Source: Myxococcales bacterium | GTDB lineage: Bacteria > Myxococcota > UBA727 > VGSZ01 | DNA length: 64,000 nucleotides | Assembly: GCA_023248635.1 (NCBI GenBank) | Contig: JAHFED010000007.1 | Location: 1 to 64,000 of the forward strand | Direction: 5' to 3' | Shown here: one piece after another, positions 15,879-25,163 of the stretch | How positions within the stretch are numbered: the stretch's first letter is position 1 | How the letters are laid out: each line of letters begins with the position of its first letter | Made by a program: the position numbers and the translations under genes | Notes under the pieces: generated by a model | The model's database searches: none | The model's input: the letters and a program-made list of their open reading frames with translations, nothing else | What the model was told of the DNA's origin: nothing

Positions 15879-17711
15879 ATGAGCGAGAGTGAAGTTTTGA
15901 TGTCCAAGACGCTGGCGCGTCTTGAAAACATCGCCCTGCACCCGCCCCGCCCCGCGGTGGACCTCGGCGTCACCGCCAAGAAGAAGCACCTCGTGGGGCG
16001 CGCGCTGGGTGAGATCTGTGCCGAGCTCTATGGGCTGACCGGCAGCCAGATCGGTGAAGCCCTCGATCAACAGATGGCCAAGGGCGGGCGCATCGGCGAG
16101 ATCCTCGTCGACAAGAAGTGGATCAGCGAAGCCGACATGCTGGCCGCCTTGGCGTCGCAGCTCGACCTGCCTTTTCTCGCCGAGCTGCAGCCTGACCTCG
16201 TGCCCGACGAGCTGCTGCGCAGCGTGCCCATCGGCTTTGCGCGTCAGCAGAAGCTCCTGACCCTGGGCCGCACCGAAGACGGCGTCGTCATCGTCGCCAG
16301 CGCCGATCCCTTGGACACAGCGGCCCACGATGAGCTGCGCTTGTTGTTGAAGGTCGAAATCGAGCTGGTGCTGACGCCCTCTGACGTCGTCACCGCCGGC
16401 ATCAACAACGCCTACGATCGGGTGCGGGCGCAGGCCGACGCCGCCGTGGCCGAGCTCGATGAAGGCGCCACCGCCAGCGAGATCGCCGAAGAAGAGGTGC
16501 CCGACCTCCTCGACGCCAGCGACGACGACGAAGCCCCCATCATCAAGCTGGTGAACAGCTTGTTTTCCCAGGCCGTGAAGGAACGTTCATCGGACATTCA
16601 CATCGAACCATTCGAGACGTCGATGCTGGTTCGATTCCGCGTCGACGGCGTGCTCAAGGAGATTGTGAAGCCGCCGAAGAGGTTTCAAAGCACGATCATT
16701 TCTCGCGTCAAGATCATGGCCGGATTGAACATAGCCGAAAAGCGTCTTCCCCAAGACGGCCGCATCCGGCTGAAGATCGCAGGCAAAGACATCGACGTCC
16801 GCGTTTCTTCGGTGCCGACGACCTATGGCGAGCGCATCGTCATGCGTCTGCTCGACCGCAGCAGCGTCTTGCGGGATCTGGACACCATTGGTTTTTCGCC
16901 GCGCAATTTCGCCGTCATCAGCCAGCTCATCACCAAGAGCCACGGCATCATCTTGGTATCGGGACCAACTGGCTCCGGCAAGACGTCGACGTTGTATGGT
17001 TGTTTGGCCAAGATCAATCATCCAGATCTGAATATCTTGACGATCGAAGACCCTGTCGAATACCAATTGAAGGGCATCGGTCAGGTGCAGGTCAACGCCA
17101 AGATCGGCTTGAGCTTCGCTGGCGGGTTGCGCTCGTTCTTGCGGCAGGATCCCGACGTCATCATGGTCGGCGAAATCCGCGACAAAGAGACGGCCGAGAT
17201 CGCGGTGCAGGCGTCGTTGACGGGTCACCTGGTGCTCTCGACGGTGCACACCAACGATGCCCCGGGTGCTGTCACCCGCCTCGTCGATATGGGCGTGGAG
17301 CCCTTCTTGGTGGCGTCGTCGTTGATCGGTGTGCTGGCGCAGCGCCTGGTTCGTACTATCTGTCCGAAGTGCCGCGAGGAGTACACGCCCTCGGCCGAAG
17401 AGCTGCGCGGCATCAGCTTGGAGCCCAAAGACGTGAGCCGCTTGTTCAAGGGCAGGGGCTGCAGCCACTGCCAAAAGACCGGCTACCGCGGCCGCACCGG
17501 CATCTACGAGCTCATGTTGATCGACGACGAGATCCGCAAGCTCATCCTCAAGAACGTCGACTCGGGGACCATCAAGCAAAAGGCCCGCGAGAAAGGCATG
17601 CGCACCCTGCTCGAAGACGGCGCCGACAAAGTGCTGGCGGGCATCACCACCTGTGAAGAGGTCTCCCGCGTCACCCAAGAAGACTCGATGTCATTGGAGG
17701 CCTTCGCCTAA
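15879..17711 (+). CDS. gspE: Type II secretion ATPase GspE
   Basis: A 610-aa hexameric cytoplasmic ATPase that powers pseudopilus assembly. It has strong Shine-Dalgarno GAGGAGAGG at 15867-15875. The N1E-type domain (about residues 25-180) contacts GspL. The ATPase core shows Walker A GPTGSGKTSTLYG, Asp box, Walker B with LRSFLRQDPDVIMVGEIRD, and His box LTGHLVLSTVHTNDA. A tetracysteine zinc motif CPKCREEY...CSHCQKTG follows. Codons 9-16 (15904-15925) are an exact 22-bp copy of a hairpin repeat found elsewhere in the window. The stop overlaps gspF by one base. Confidence 0.97.
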   Translation: MSESEVLMSKTLARLENIALHPPRPAVDLGVTAKKKHLVGRALGEICAELYGLTGSQIGEALDQQMAKGGRIGEILVDKKWISEADMLAALASQLDLPFLAELQPDLVPDELLRSVPIGFARQQKLLTLGRTEDGVVIVASADPLDTAAHDELRLLLKVEIELVLTPSDVVTAGINNAYDRVRAQADAAVAELDEGATASEIAEEEVPDLLDASDDDEAPIIKLVNSLFSQAVKERSSDIHIEPFETSMLVRFRVDGVLKEIVKPPKRFQSTIISRVKIMAGLNIAEKRLPQDGRIRLKIAGKDIDVRVSSVPTTYGERIVMRLLDRSSVLRDLDTIGFSPRNFAVISQLITKSHGIILVSGPTGSGKTSTLYGCLAKINHPDLNILTIEDPVEYQLKGIGQVQVNAKIGLSFAGGLRSFLRQDPDVIMVGEIRDKETAEIAVQASLTGHLVLSTVHTNDAPGAVTRLVDMGVEPFLVASSLIGVLAQRLVRTICPKCREEYTPSAEELRGISLEPKDVSRLFKGRGCSHCQKTGYRGRTGIYELMLIDDEIRKLILKNVDSGTIKQKAREKGMRTLLEDGADKVLAGITTCEEVSRVTQEDSMSLEAFA

Positions 17712-18964
17712 TGCCCGTCTTCGAATTCAAAGGCTTCGACTCCGCCGGCAAGACCGTCAAAGGTCTGCGCGACGCTGACAGCGTCAAGGCGTTGCGCTCG
17801 CTCTTGAAGAAGGAGGGCGTGCTCGCCACCGAGGTCAGCGAATCCGGCAAGGGGGTCTCGAAGGGGAAGAACAAGGCCGACGGCAAAGGGCAGGGGCTCT
17901 TGGACCGTGAGGTCGACTTCGCGTTCTTGCAGCGGGTCAACACCGACGACCTGGCGCTGGCGACCCGCCAGCTCGCGACCTTGTTGCAGGCCGGCGTGCC
18001 CATGGTGGGCTCCTTGGCAGCGCTCATCGAGCAGACAGAAAATAAGGCCCTCAAAAGGATTCTCAGCAAGATCAAGACCGAGGTAAACGAGGGTATTTCA
18101 CTCGGTGATGCGATGTCGAAGCACAAGCTATTCGATCACATCTTTGTCAATATGGTGCGGGCCGGTGAGAGCTCGGGCACCCTCGACGTCGTCCTCGAAC
18201 GGCTCGCTGATTTCAAAGAAGGACAAGCCAAGATTCAGGGCGAGATCATTGGATCTCTGATGTATCCGATGATTATGGTCTTCGTTGGTATTATCAACAT
18301 CAGCGTATTGTTTACTGTCGTCGTCCCACGCATCACCAAAATATTCGATCACGCCAAGGTGCAGCTGCCGCTGCAGACCCGGCTGCTGATGTTCATGTCG
18401 TCGACGGTGCGCGATTATTGGTGGCTGATCTTGATCGTCATCGCCGGCAGCGTCTTCTTGTTCACGCGTTGGCGGGGCTCCAAGCGGGGGCGTGGGCAGT
18501 GGGACACCTTGGTGCTGAAGCTCCCCGTCGTCGGCAGCCTGGTGCGGATGATCGCCGTCTCTCGCTTCGCGCGCACGCTGGGGACGCTCTTGTCGTCGGG
18601 AGTGTCGCTGCTGGTCAGCCTCGACATCGTCAAGAACGTCGTCGCCAACACCCGCATCATGACCGCCATCGAAGTCGCCGCCGAGGCCATCCGCGAAGGC
18701 GAAGACATCGCGGCTCCGCTCAAGCGCTCGGGGGAGTTCCCGCCCATGGTCATCCACATGATCGCCATCGGCGAGAAGTCCGGACAACTCGAGCAGATGC
18801 TCAACCGCGTCGCCATCGCCTACGAACAGCGCGTCGACGTGCGTCTCAAAGGCCTCATGAGCCTGCTCTCACCGTTGCTCATCTTGTGCATGGGCGGCGC
18901 CGTCGGATTTATTGTGTTCTCGATTCTGACGCCGATCTTGCAGATGAATACACTTGTGAAGTGA
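17711..18964 (+). CDS. gspF: Type II secretion platform protein GspF
   Basis: A 417-aa inner-membrane platform protein coupling GspE to the pseudopilus. The N-terminal MPVFEFKGFDSAGKTVKGL is family-typical, and the two GspF repeats share the pattern LATLLQAGVPMVGSLAAL / LGTLLSSGVSLLVSLDIV. Three TM segments are visible: about 195-220, 233-253 and 382-410. The length is normal. It is joined to gspE as TAATG. A 95-bp gap, the largest in the operon, separates it from gspG. Confidence 0.96.
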   Translation: MPVFEFKGFDSAGKTVKGLRDADSVKALRSLLKKEGVLATEVSESGKGVSKGKNKADGKGQGLLDREVDFAFLQRVNTDDLALATRQLATLLQAGVPMVGSLAALIEQTENKALKRILSKIKTEVNEGISLGDAMSKHKLFDHIFVNMVRAGESSGTLDVVLERLADFKEGQAKIQGEIIGSLMYPMIMVFVGIINISVLFTVVVPRITKIFDHAKVQLPLQTRLLMFMSSTVRDYWWLILIVIAGSVFLFTRWRGSKRGRGQWDTLVLKLPVVGSLVRMIAVSRFARTLGTLLSSGVSLLVSLDIVKNVVANTRIMTAIEVAAEAIREGEDIAAPLKRSGEFPPMVIHMIAIGEKSGQLEQMLNRVAIAYEQRVDVRLKGLMSLLSPLLILCMGGAVGFIVFSILTPILQMNTLVK

Positions 18965-19059
18965 AATCTGTATGTTCCACCGGTATCAAATCGCGCCAGC
19001 GGTGTGATCATCAATACTGTAAAGCGCTGCACGCGCCGTTTGAAGAAGAAGGAGTTACG
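18965..19059 (+). promoter_or_regulatory. gspF-gspG spacer with hairpin
   Basis: The largest gap in the operon, relatively A/T-rich. CACCG (18978 region) pairs with CGGTG about 20 bases later, and a second small GCGC hairpin lies before the gspG ribosome site AGAAGGAG. It could hold an internal promoter or an RNA-processing/stabilising hairpin that raises expression of the major pseudopilin. This is inference from position. Confidence 0.35.
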
Positions 19060-19503
19060 ATGAAGGTGCTCACAATGCTCGATGTGGAACGGATGGCCGG
19101 AGCGCGCCGTGCGAAACGCGTGCGGGGCATGAGCCTGCTCGAGATCATGGTCGTTATCACCCTCATCGGTCTGGTCACCGCGGCCATCGGCGTCGCCGTC
19201 ATCGGCCAGTTGAACAAGGGACAAGCCGACACCGCGCGCAACCAGTCGTACGAGATTGCAAAGGCCCTCGATATCTACAAGCTTCAGAATGGATCGTATC
19301 CGTCGACGGGCCAGGGACTTGGTGTCTTGAAAGATCCACCAAAGGGTAAGGGAATCATGGACGAGATTCCGAAAGATCCCTGGGGGCAAGACTACATCTA
19401 TACTAACCCCGGCCAGAAGAACCCGAAGAAGTTCGACATCCGCAGCAAGGGCAACGACGGCGTCGAAGGCAACGAAGACGACGTCGGCAACTGGTCGGAG
19501 TGA
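19060..19503 (+). CDS. gspG: Major pseudopilin GspG
   Basis: A 147-aa precursor of the major pseudopilin, the main subunit of the periplasmic piston. The class III leader ends RVRG, with cleavage before MSLLEIMVVITLIGLVTAAI; the Glu at +5 is present. The C-terminal region shows the GspG calcium-loop style sequence GYPTTEQGL-equivalent SYPSTGQGLGVL and DPWGQDYIYTNPG, then NDGVEGNEDDVGNW. AGAAGGAG lies upstream of ATG 19060. The stop overlaps the gspH GTG. Confidence 0.96.
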   Translation: MKVLTMLDVERMAGARRAKRVRGMSLLEIMVVITLIGLVTAAIGVAVIGQLNKGQADTARNQSYEIAKALDIYKLQNGSYPSTGQGLGVLKDPPKGKGIMDEIPKDPWGQDYIYTNPGQKNPKKFDIRSKGNDGVEGNEDDVGNWSE

Positions 19504-20192
19504 CCTTGAACGCGAGGGCCCTCCCGGTGTCGGTCAACAGGGGCTTCACGCTGCTGGAGATCGGCATGGCCCTCGTGTTGCTGGGATTGATGATCGCCGT
19601 GGCCGTTCCCTCTCTCAACGCCGTCACTGGCGCGCGCATGAAGCAGTCGACCAATCTGATGGCCGGCGCCATCCGAGACACCTATGCGCGTACGGCGCTC
19701 CTGGGACGCTCGACGCGGCTGGTGCTGGATCTCGAGCAGGAGGCCTGGTGGATCGAAGAGGCCGACGGCGTCGCCCGCGTGAAGCCGGTCAAGCTGCAGG
19801 CCGACCGCGACGGCAAGGTGAAGCTCGAGGCCAAAGACGAACGCCTCGAGCACATCGAAGACGACACCACCGATGTGAAGGAGCGGGCCAAGGTGCAGCT
19901 GCTGACTGGTCCCGCCTTTCAGCCCGTCGAGGGCGAATTTGGCCAGCCCAACAAGCTGCCCGACGAGGTGCGCTTCAAGAGCGTGTGGATCGAGCACCTC
20001 GACGACAAGGTCACCGCTGGCGTCGCTGCCCTCTACTTCTATCCAGGTGGCTACACCGAAGAGGCGCTCATCACGCTCACCGACGACGAACACGGCGAAA
20101 ACACCCTCACCCTCGTGGTGCAGTCCCTGACCGGCGAGGTCTTCGTCGAGAAGGAAGAGCCCCGCGTCCCAACGCTCGAGGACGACGGATGA
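19500..20192 (+). CDS. gspH: Minor pseudopilin GspH
   Basis: A 230-aa prepilin. The leader ends VNRG, followed by FTLLEIGMALVLLGLMIAVAV. The GTG at 19500 overlaps the gspG stop (GTGA). A region around residues 85-125 is charged and longer than in typical GspH. The C-terminal part shows strand-rich FKSVWIEHLDDKVTAGVAALYFYPGG and LVVQSLTGEVFVEKEEP, as in the GspH fold. It is assigned by order in the operon and by the prepilin signal. Confidence 0.88.
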   Translation: MTLNARALPVSVNRGFTLLEIGMALVLLGLMIAVAVPSLNAVTGARMKQSTNLMAGAIRDTYARTALLGRSTRLVLDLEQEAWWIEEADGVARVKPVKLQADRDGKVKLEAKDERLEHIEDDTTDVKERAKVQLLTGPAFQPVEGEFGQPNKLPDEVRFKSVWIEHLDDKVTAGVAALYFYPGGYTEEALITLTDDEHGENTLTLVVQSLTGEVFVEKEEPRVPTLEDDG

Positions 20193-20893
20193 AACACGAT
20201 CAAACACGCGCTTTTTCGCTGTTGGAAGTGATGGTAGCCCTCGCCATCCTGTCAGTTGGTCTTGTCACTTTGGTGCAGGTGCAAGCCCGCTCGGCCCAGC
20301 TCGCCATCGAGGGTCGCGAGATGACGGTGGCGACGATGCTCGCCCGCGGCAAGCTTTACGACTGCCAAACGGATCTGCTGAAAAGAGGCTTCTCGATTGG
20401 TGACTATGAGTCCGAGGGAAACTTCGACGACGAAGGTCATCCCACCTTCTTTTGGGAGTGCCACGCCTACAAGCCGCAAATGCCGACGGGCGAAGGCGGC
20501 GATCTCAGTTCGCTGGTGGGAGGCGGCGCCGCCGACGCCGCGAGCGCTGGTGGGGCAGCCAATCCTGCGGCCGACATGGGCGCGTCCTTCCTCGCGCCCT
20601 TTCTGACGCAGATGTCGTCGGTGATGGGCGATTCCATTCGCGAGCTCGTCGTCATCGTGCGCTGGGGCACCGGCACCGAGCAGCAAGAGATGGTCGTGAC
20701 AACGCACGTCATCGACAAAGGCCCCGTCAACGGCGTCGCCGCCCTTATTGCCCAGCAATGCCGCTCCCTCCCCGGTGGCACGCCGCCGCCGCCTGCCGAT
20801 CAAGGGAAGGCCTGCCGCACCGACACCGAATGCGCCCAGGGTGAGCGCTGCGTGACCCGACGCTGTCGCGTTCCCAAAGAGGGCGGCAAGTGA
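20189..20893 (+). CDS. gspI: Minor pseudopilin GspI with Cys-rich C-terminal tail
   Basis: A 234-aa prepilin. The short leader MKHDQTRA is followed by FSLLEVMVALAILSVGLVTLV; the conserved Glu +5 is present. It is the usual partner of GspJ and GspK at the pseudopilus tip. The protein is about twice the length of a typical GspI. The extra C terminus (about residues 190-234) is Pro-rich and then holds a four-Cys segment CRTDTECAQGERCVTRRC, a pattern also seen in the secreted Cys-rich lipoproteins at 35-38 kb. It overlaps gspH by ATGA and gspJ by GTGA. Confidence 0.87.
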   Translation: MKHDQTRAFSLLEVMVALAILSVGLVTLVQVQARSAQLAIEGREMTVATMLARGKLYDCQTDLLKRGFSIGDYESEGNFDDEGHPTFFWECHAYKPQMPTGEGGDLSSLVGGGAADAASAGGAANPAADMGASFLAPFLTQMSSVMGDSIRELVVIVRWGTGTEQQEMVVTTHVIDKGPVNGVAALIAQQCRSLPGGTPPPPADQGKACRTDTECAQGERCVTRRCRVPKEGGK

Positions 20894-21561
20894 GGAAGCA
20901 AGCCCAGCACGCCTTCTCGCTCATCGAGATCCTGATCGCCGCCAGCCTGCTGGCGATCATCGGGGCCTTGTTGGCCCAGTCGTTGTCGTCGTCGATCGAA
21001 GCCAAGGATGCCATTGAATCGACATCGAATCGATATCATCTGGTTCGCTCATCAATGAGTAGAATGGTCGACGAAATATCGATGGCTTATCTCTCGACCC
21101 ACCGCCCCACAGGAGGCACAGTGGTACGCATGGTGACGGGCTTCAAGGGCGAGCGCGATCGCATCGACATGACGGGCTTTGGCTATGTCCCGCGCGTCGA
21201 GGATGAGAAAAAGTCCGACCAGCGCCAGCTCTCTTTTTACACCGACACCGATCCGCGTACTCAGACCCGATCCTTGGTGCGGCGGGAGCAGGCAAATCTC
21301 GACGATGAATACGACGAAGGCGGTCGGATTTTAACGCTTTTGCCCGATGTACGAAGTCTGGAATTTCAGTACTGGGATCCGCAGAAGGAAGCCTGGACCG
21401 AAAAATGGGACGCCGCCGGCAACGAGCTCAACCGCCTGCCCTCCCGGGTGCGCATCGAGTTGGTGGCGGTGATGGACGACGGTCGTGAGCAGACCTTCGT
21501 CACCCAGTCGAAGTTGTGGACGCTGGCACCGCTGAACTTCCGCGCGGGAGGTGGCCCTTGA
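20890..21561 (+). CDS. gspJ: Minor pseudopilin GspJ
   Basis: A 223-aa prepilin. The leader MRKQAQHA is followed by FSLIEILIAASLLAIIGALLA, again with Glu at +5. Body features are typical of GspJ: MVDEISMAYLS, and the C-terminal pattern LEFQYWDPQKEAWTEKWD with LPSRVRIEL. The GTG at 20890 overlaps the gspI stop. It forms part of the GspI-J-K tip complex. Confidence 0.92.
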   Translation: MRKQAQHAFSLIEILIAASLLAIIGALLAQSLSSSIEAKDAIESTSNRYHLVRSSMSRMVDEISMAYLSTHRPTGGTVVRMVTGFKGERDRIDMTGFGYVPRVEDEKKSDQRQLSFYTDTDPRTQTRSLVRREQANLDDEYDEGGRILTLLPDVRSLEFQYWDPQKEAWTEKWDAAGNELNRLPSRVRIELVAVMDDGREQTFVTQSKLWTLAPLNFRAGGGP

Positions 21562-22967
21562 TGGTGCCCATCGAAGCCTCGACCCCGAGCACGCCGAGCA
21601 GAACGCAGCGGCTCAAGCGCTTCTTGCTCGAGCCCGTCGGCAGACGCGTGCCCATTCGCAATGGCAAGGGAGCGCCCCACGGCATCGCCCTGCTGACGGT
21701 GATGGTGGCCTTGGCCCTCATGAGCGCCGTCGTCACCGACCTCGGCACCAATGAGATGATTCGCTACCGCCTGGCCTGCAACGATCGAGACGCCCTCAAG
21801 GCCCAGGCCCTCGCCGAGAGCAGCACCAACATCGCCCGCCTGTTGCTCGCGATGCAGTCTTCGGTTCAGTGCCTGCTGACGGCGGCAGCGGCCATGGGCA
21901 TCCCGCTGCCCGCGCAAACCTTCTGGGAGCTGGTGCCCCTGGACTCCGAGCTGTTGCGCGGGCTGACCTCGGGCGAGCTGCAGACCATGATCGGTGTCGA
22001 TGTCACCGCGGCTCTCGAAGAGCGCAAGACCAAGCACGACGAAGCTCTCGAAGAAAAAAAGCACGACTTCGACGCCGACAAAGACGGAGCCGGCGCTGGA
22101 CCCTTCGAGCCCCCCGAGGGCGGCTTCGGCTACTTCTGCCGGGCCGACTCCGGGGTGTGGCCGGACGAGTGTGTTGGGCAGTTCACCGCCAAGATCGTGG
22201 ACGAGGAACGCAAGGCAGCGTCGTTGCGGGGTTGGGCGACCGCGACGACGCCCCAACAGAAATTCCCCTTCGCGCAACGCTTGTTCATGGTCCTGCAACC
22301 CGAGCGCTACGACTTCTTGTTCGAGGACCGCGACGCCCAGGGCAACCGCACCGATCGCTTCGAGCTGGTCGCCGCCATTCACGATTGGATCGACGACAAC
22401 CAGGAGGCCACCGACGGTCGCGCCGATGCCGCCAGCTGGGGCCGCATCACCGTCGGCAGCGAGGATGCGTTGTATTCTTCTGGTTACAAGATTGAGCCAA
22501 AAAATGCCTATTTTGATTCGCCGGGAGAGCTGCGGCTGGTGCGGGGCATGACCGAGGCCCACCTGCGGGCCTTCGGCGATTCCATCTCGATCTACGGCGA
22601 GGGCAAGATCAACCTGCTCTCGGCTCCCGACCCCACCATCGAAGCCCTCATCTTCAGCTGTGCCCAGCCCGGCGATCCCCTACCGCAAAACACCCAGTGG
22701 ATGGAGGAGACCCTCATCACCTGGCGCGAGTTCAAGACCCTCGGTCCCCTCGCCGGCGGCGGGCCCATCAACGCCGATGGCTTCATCCAGATGCTCGACG
22801 CCCGCGGCCTGACGGCCAACGAGACCTGCAAGGATCAAATGGCGACGGAATCCCGCAATTTCACCATCCAAGCGGTCGGCAAAGTCGGTGAAGTTACCCG
22901 CACAATTACAACCGTGCTGCGGGTGTATAATTCGACGGAAGAATTTTACTACTATTCCGTGCGCTGA
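21561..22967 (+). CDS. gspK: Minor pseudopilin GspK (tip subunit)
   Basis: A 468-aa GspK, the large tip subunit. The N-terminal extension is unusually long (about 38 residues) before the cleavage region APHGIALLTVMVALALMSAVV; the position of the leader Gly is APHG. GspK characteristically lacks the Glu at +5, as here. The body includes a charged helix (EERKTKHDEALEEKKHD) and the repeated helix-hairpin-helix style segments, e.g. GKINLLSAPDPTIEALI. The ATG at 21561 shares its A with the gspJ TGA; an earlier frame start at 21516 is less likely. Confidence 0.9.
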   Translation: MVPIEASTPSTPSRTQRLKRFLLEPVGRRVPIRNGKGAPHGIALLTVMVALALMSAVVTDLGTNEMIRYRLACNDRDALKAQALAESSTNIARLLLAMQSSVQCLLTAAAAMGIPLPAQTFWELVPLDSELLRGLTSGELQTMIGVDVTAALEERKTKHDEALEEKKHDFDADKDGAGAGPFEPPEGGFGYFCRADSGVWPDECVGQFTAKIVDEERKAASLRGWATATTPQQKFPFAQRLFMVLQPERYDFLFEDRDAQGNRTDRFELVAAIHDWIDDNQEATDGRADAASWGRITVGSEDALYSSGYKIEPKNAYFDSPGELRLVRGMTEAHLRAFGDSISIYGEGKINLLSAPDPTIEALIFSCAQPGDPLPQNTQWMEETLITWREFKTLGPLAGGGPINADGFIQMLDARGLTANETCKDQMATESRNFTIQAVGKVGEVTRTITTVLRVYNSTEEFYYYSVR

Positions 22968-23033
22968 CCTCGAGGTCGCGGCGGGCGAGGCGACCGGTCA
23001 AGAGGCATCTGATTCGGGGCGACAGGAAGAAAC

Positions 23034-25163
23034 ATGGCACAGCGAGTCGTCGGAATTGATCTCGGTAGTTACAGCGTGAAAGTCGTCACGCTGACGCCGC
23101 GCAGCAAGAATCCCGGGGTCGGCAAGGCCCGGGCTTCGACGTCGAAGCAGGCGTTCGAGGTGCTCGGCTTCGGCCACGCGCTCGTGCCACCGCCCAACGC
23201 CGGCGAAGATGCGGCCGATAGCTTGCGCCGGCGTCAGGGCGAAGCTCTTGCGGAGCTCAAGACCCGCGGTCTGCTCGAAGGCGACGTCTACGTGACTGGT
23301 TTGCCCGGCGACTCGGCGGCGGTGAAGACGCTGCTCTTTCCCTTCTCCGACCGGGACAAGATCGCCGTTGCCCTGCCCTACACCCTCGAGGCCGAGATCT
23401 CCCTCGACCTCGACGACGTCGCCTGGTCGTGGATCCAGCTCCCGCTCCGGCCCACCACCAAAGAGAGCGAGGTGTTGTGCGCCTTTGCCCGCAAAGAAGC
23501 GGTGCAGGAGGTGCTCGATCTCTTCGCCGTACACGGCCTCGATCCCCGCCACGTCGAGCTCGATGCCCTTGCCCTCGATGATCTCTGGGACGGCGTGCTC
23601 GCGCCCAACCACACCATCGACGTCGACGGCCCCTCGCAGTTTTCGGCTCTCACCACGCCGGGGGGCACCGTCATCGAGACCGTCGACGGCGCTCCCGCGC
23701 CGGCCATCGCTGTCGTCGACATCGGCCACCGCCGCACCAGTGTCTGCGTGATGCACCAGGGGCAGGTGGTCTCGGCGCACACCCTCTTGCACGGCGGTGC
23801 CGACGCCACCCGCGCTTTGGCCAAGGACATCGGGCTGCCTCTGGAAGAGGCCGAGCGCGGCAAGCGCAAGGAGGCCTTCCTCGAGGTTGCGGGCGCCGTG
23901 GCCCAGTTTCCCGAGCAGCAGATCGTCTCCGACGTGCTCAAGCGGGCCTACGCCCCCATCGTGCGGCGCCTGCGGCAGATCGTGCAGGCGACCATTTCCT
24001 CGTCGCGGCTGCGCATCGTCAAAATCGTGCTCACCGGCGGCGGCGGCAAGGTTTTGAACCTCGATCGCCACTTGGCCGAAGAGCTCAACGTCAAGGTGGC
24101 TCGTGGTCGCGAGGTGGGGGCCACACTGCGGGCGTCGGGCACCGGCGCCAGCGATTTGCGGGGTGCGCGTCTCACCGACGACGACGACGGCTCGGAGTCT
24201 GCGCTGGCCTTGGCCTATGCCTTGTCGGGGCTCGCGGCCCGCAGCAAGCCCCGCATCGATTTCCGCGTGGGTCCCTTTGCTTGGCAGGGGGACTACGACT
24301 TCTTCAGGGAACGGGTGCCAGCGTTGACGGCGTGGGCGGCGGCGTTGGTGGTCGTCGTCGGCGTCGGATCGCTGGTGCAGATCGTGGCCCTGGCTCGCGA
24401 AGACGATGCGCTGGTGAAAAAGCAGCTCGCGGTCTGTCAGCAAATCACCGGTCAGGCGCTGGAGTCGGCGTCGGTGTGCCGCTCCATGATCCAAGAGCGC
24501 ATCAACGGCACCGCGGGGTTCCAGGTGCCCGAGCACAGCGCCGTCGACGTCTTCCTCGAGATCTCGCGCCGCCTGCCCTACGCCGCCGAGCTCAAGCGCA
24601 AGATCACCGAGCTCGACATCACCTCCGAACGCGTGCGCCTCAAGGGAACGACGACGACCTACGACGCCATCGACACCATGGTCGAGCGCCTCCAGGGCGG
24701 GAAGTGCTTCCAGCTGGTTGAGAAGGGCAAGGCCCGCAACATCAGCGCCGACGTCGTCGAGCTCAACATCACCATCAACCTCGACTGCGCCACGGCCCCT
24801 GGTGACGGGAAGGTGCCGCCGCCGCCGCCGTCGCCCACGGCGGCTTCGTTGAGAGCAGCCTCGGCGGCCAGCGCCTCGTCACCGTCCACGACGTTGCCGA
24901 CACCGCCGTCGCCCTACCCGCCGGTCGTCGACGAGCGGCCCGCGCGCACCCCCGACGCCGACCTCCTCGAGTCTGCCAAGCGCCCCACTGCCCTCGACGT
25001 CGAAGCGCGCCGGGACCGGCTCAAGAAGCTGCGCGAAGAACGAGAGATGAGGCGCAAGCAAATGCTCGACGTCCCCAACGCCGCGCGTCCGAGCCTGCGG
25101 GAACGCTTTCAAAAACCCAACGCGCCCCTCGATCGCACCCGCTCCGTCGATGGAGACCAGTGA
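23034..25163 (+). CDS. gspL: Type II secretion assembly protein GspL with long tail
   Basis: A 709-aa inner-membrane protein that recruits GspE. The actin-like cytoplasmic domain begins MAQRVVGIDLGSYSVKVV and includes AIAVVDIGHRRTSVCVMHQG and IVLTGGGGKVLNL. One TM helix lies near residues 428-452 (ALTAWAAALVVVVGVGSLVQIV). A periplasmic ferredoxin-like domain follows (about 470-590). Beyond it is an unusual 120-residue tail rich in Pro, Ala, Arg and Glu, including RRDRLKKLREEREMRRKQM. Typical GspL proteins are about 400 residues; the extra length is in both the cytoplasmic domain and this tail. GGAAGAA lies before the start. Confidence 0.9.
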   Translation: MAQRVVGIDLGSYSVKVVTLTPRSKNPGVGKARASTSKQAFEVLGFGHALVPPPNAGEDAADSLRRRQGEALAELKTRGLLEGDVYVTGLPGDSAAVKTLLFPFSDRDKIAVALPYTLEAEISLDLDDVAWSWIQLPLRPTTKESEVLCAFARKEAVQEVLDLFAVHGLDPRHVELDALALDDLWDGVLAPNHTIDVDGPSQFSALTTPGGTVIETVDGAPAPAIAVVDIGHRRTSVCVMHQGQVVSAHTLLHGGADATRALAKDIGLPLEEAERGKRKEAFLEVAGAVAQFPEQQIVSDVLKRAYAPIVRRLRQIVQATISSSRLRIVKIVLTGGGGKVLNLDRHLAEELNVKVARGREVGATLRASGTGASDLRGARLTDDDDGSESALALAYALSGLAARSKPRIDFRVGPFAWQGDYDFFRERVPALTAWAAALVVVVGVGSLVQIVALAREDDALVKKQLAVCQQITGQALESASVCRSMIQERINGTAGFQVPEHSAVDVFLEISRRLPYAAELKRKITELDITSERVRLKGTTTTYDAIDTMVERLQGGKCFQLVEKGKARNISADVVELNITINLDCATAPGDGKVPPPPPSPTAASLRAASAASASSPSTTLPTPPSPYPPVVDERPARTPDADLLESAKRPTALDVEARRDRLKKLREEREMRRKQMLDVPNAARPSLRERFQKPNAPLDRTRSVDGDQ

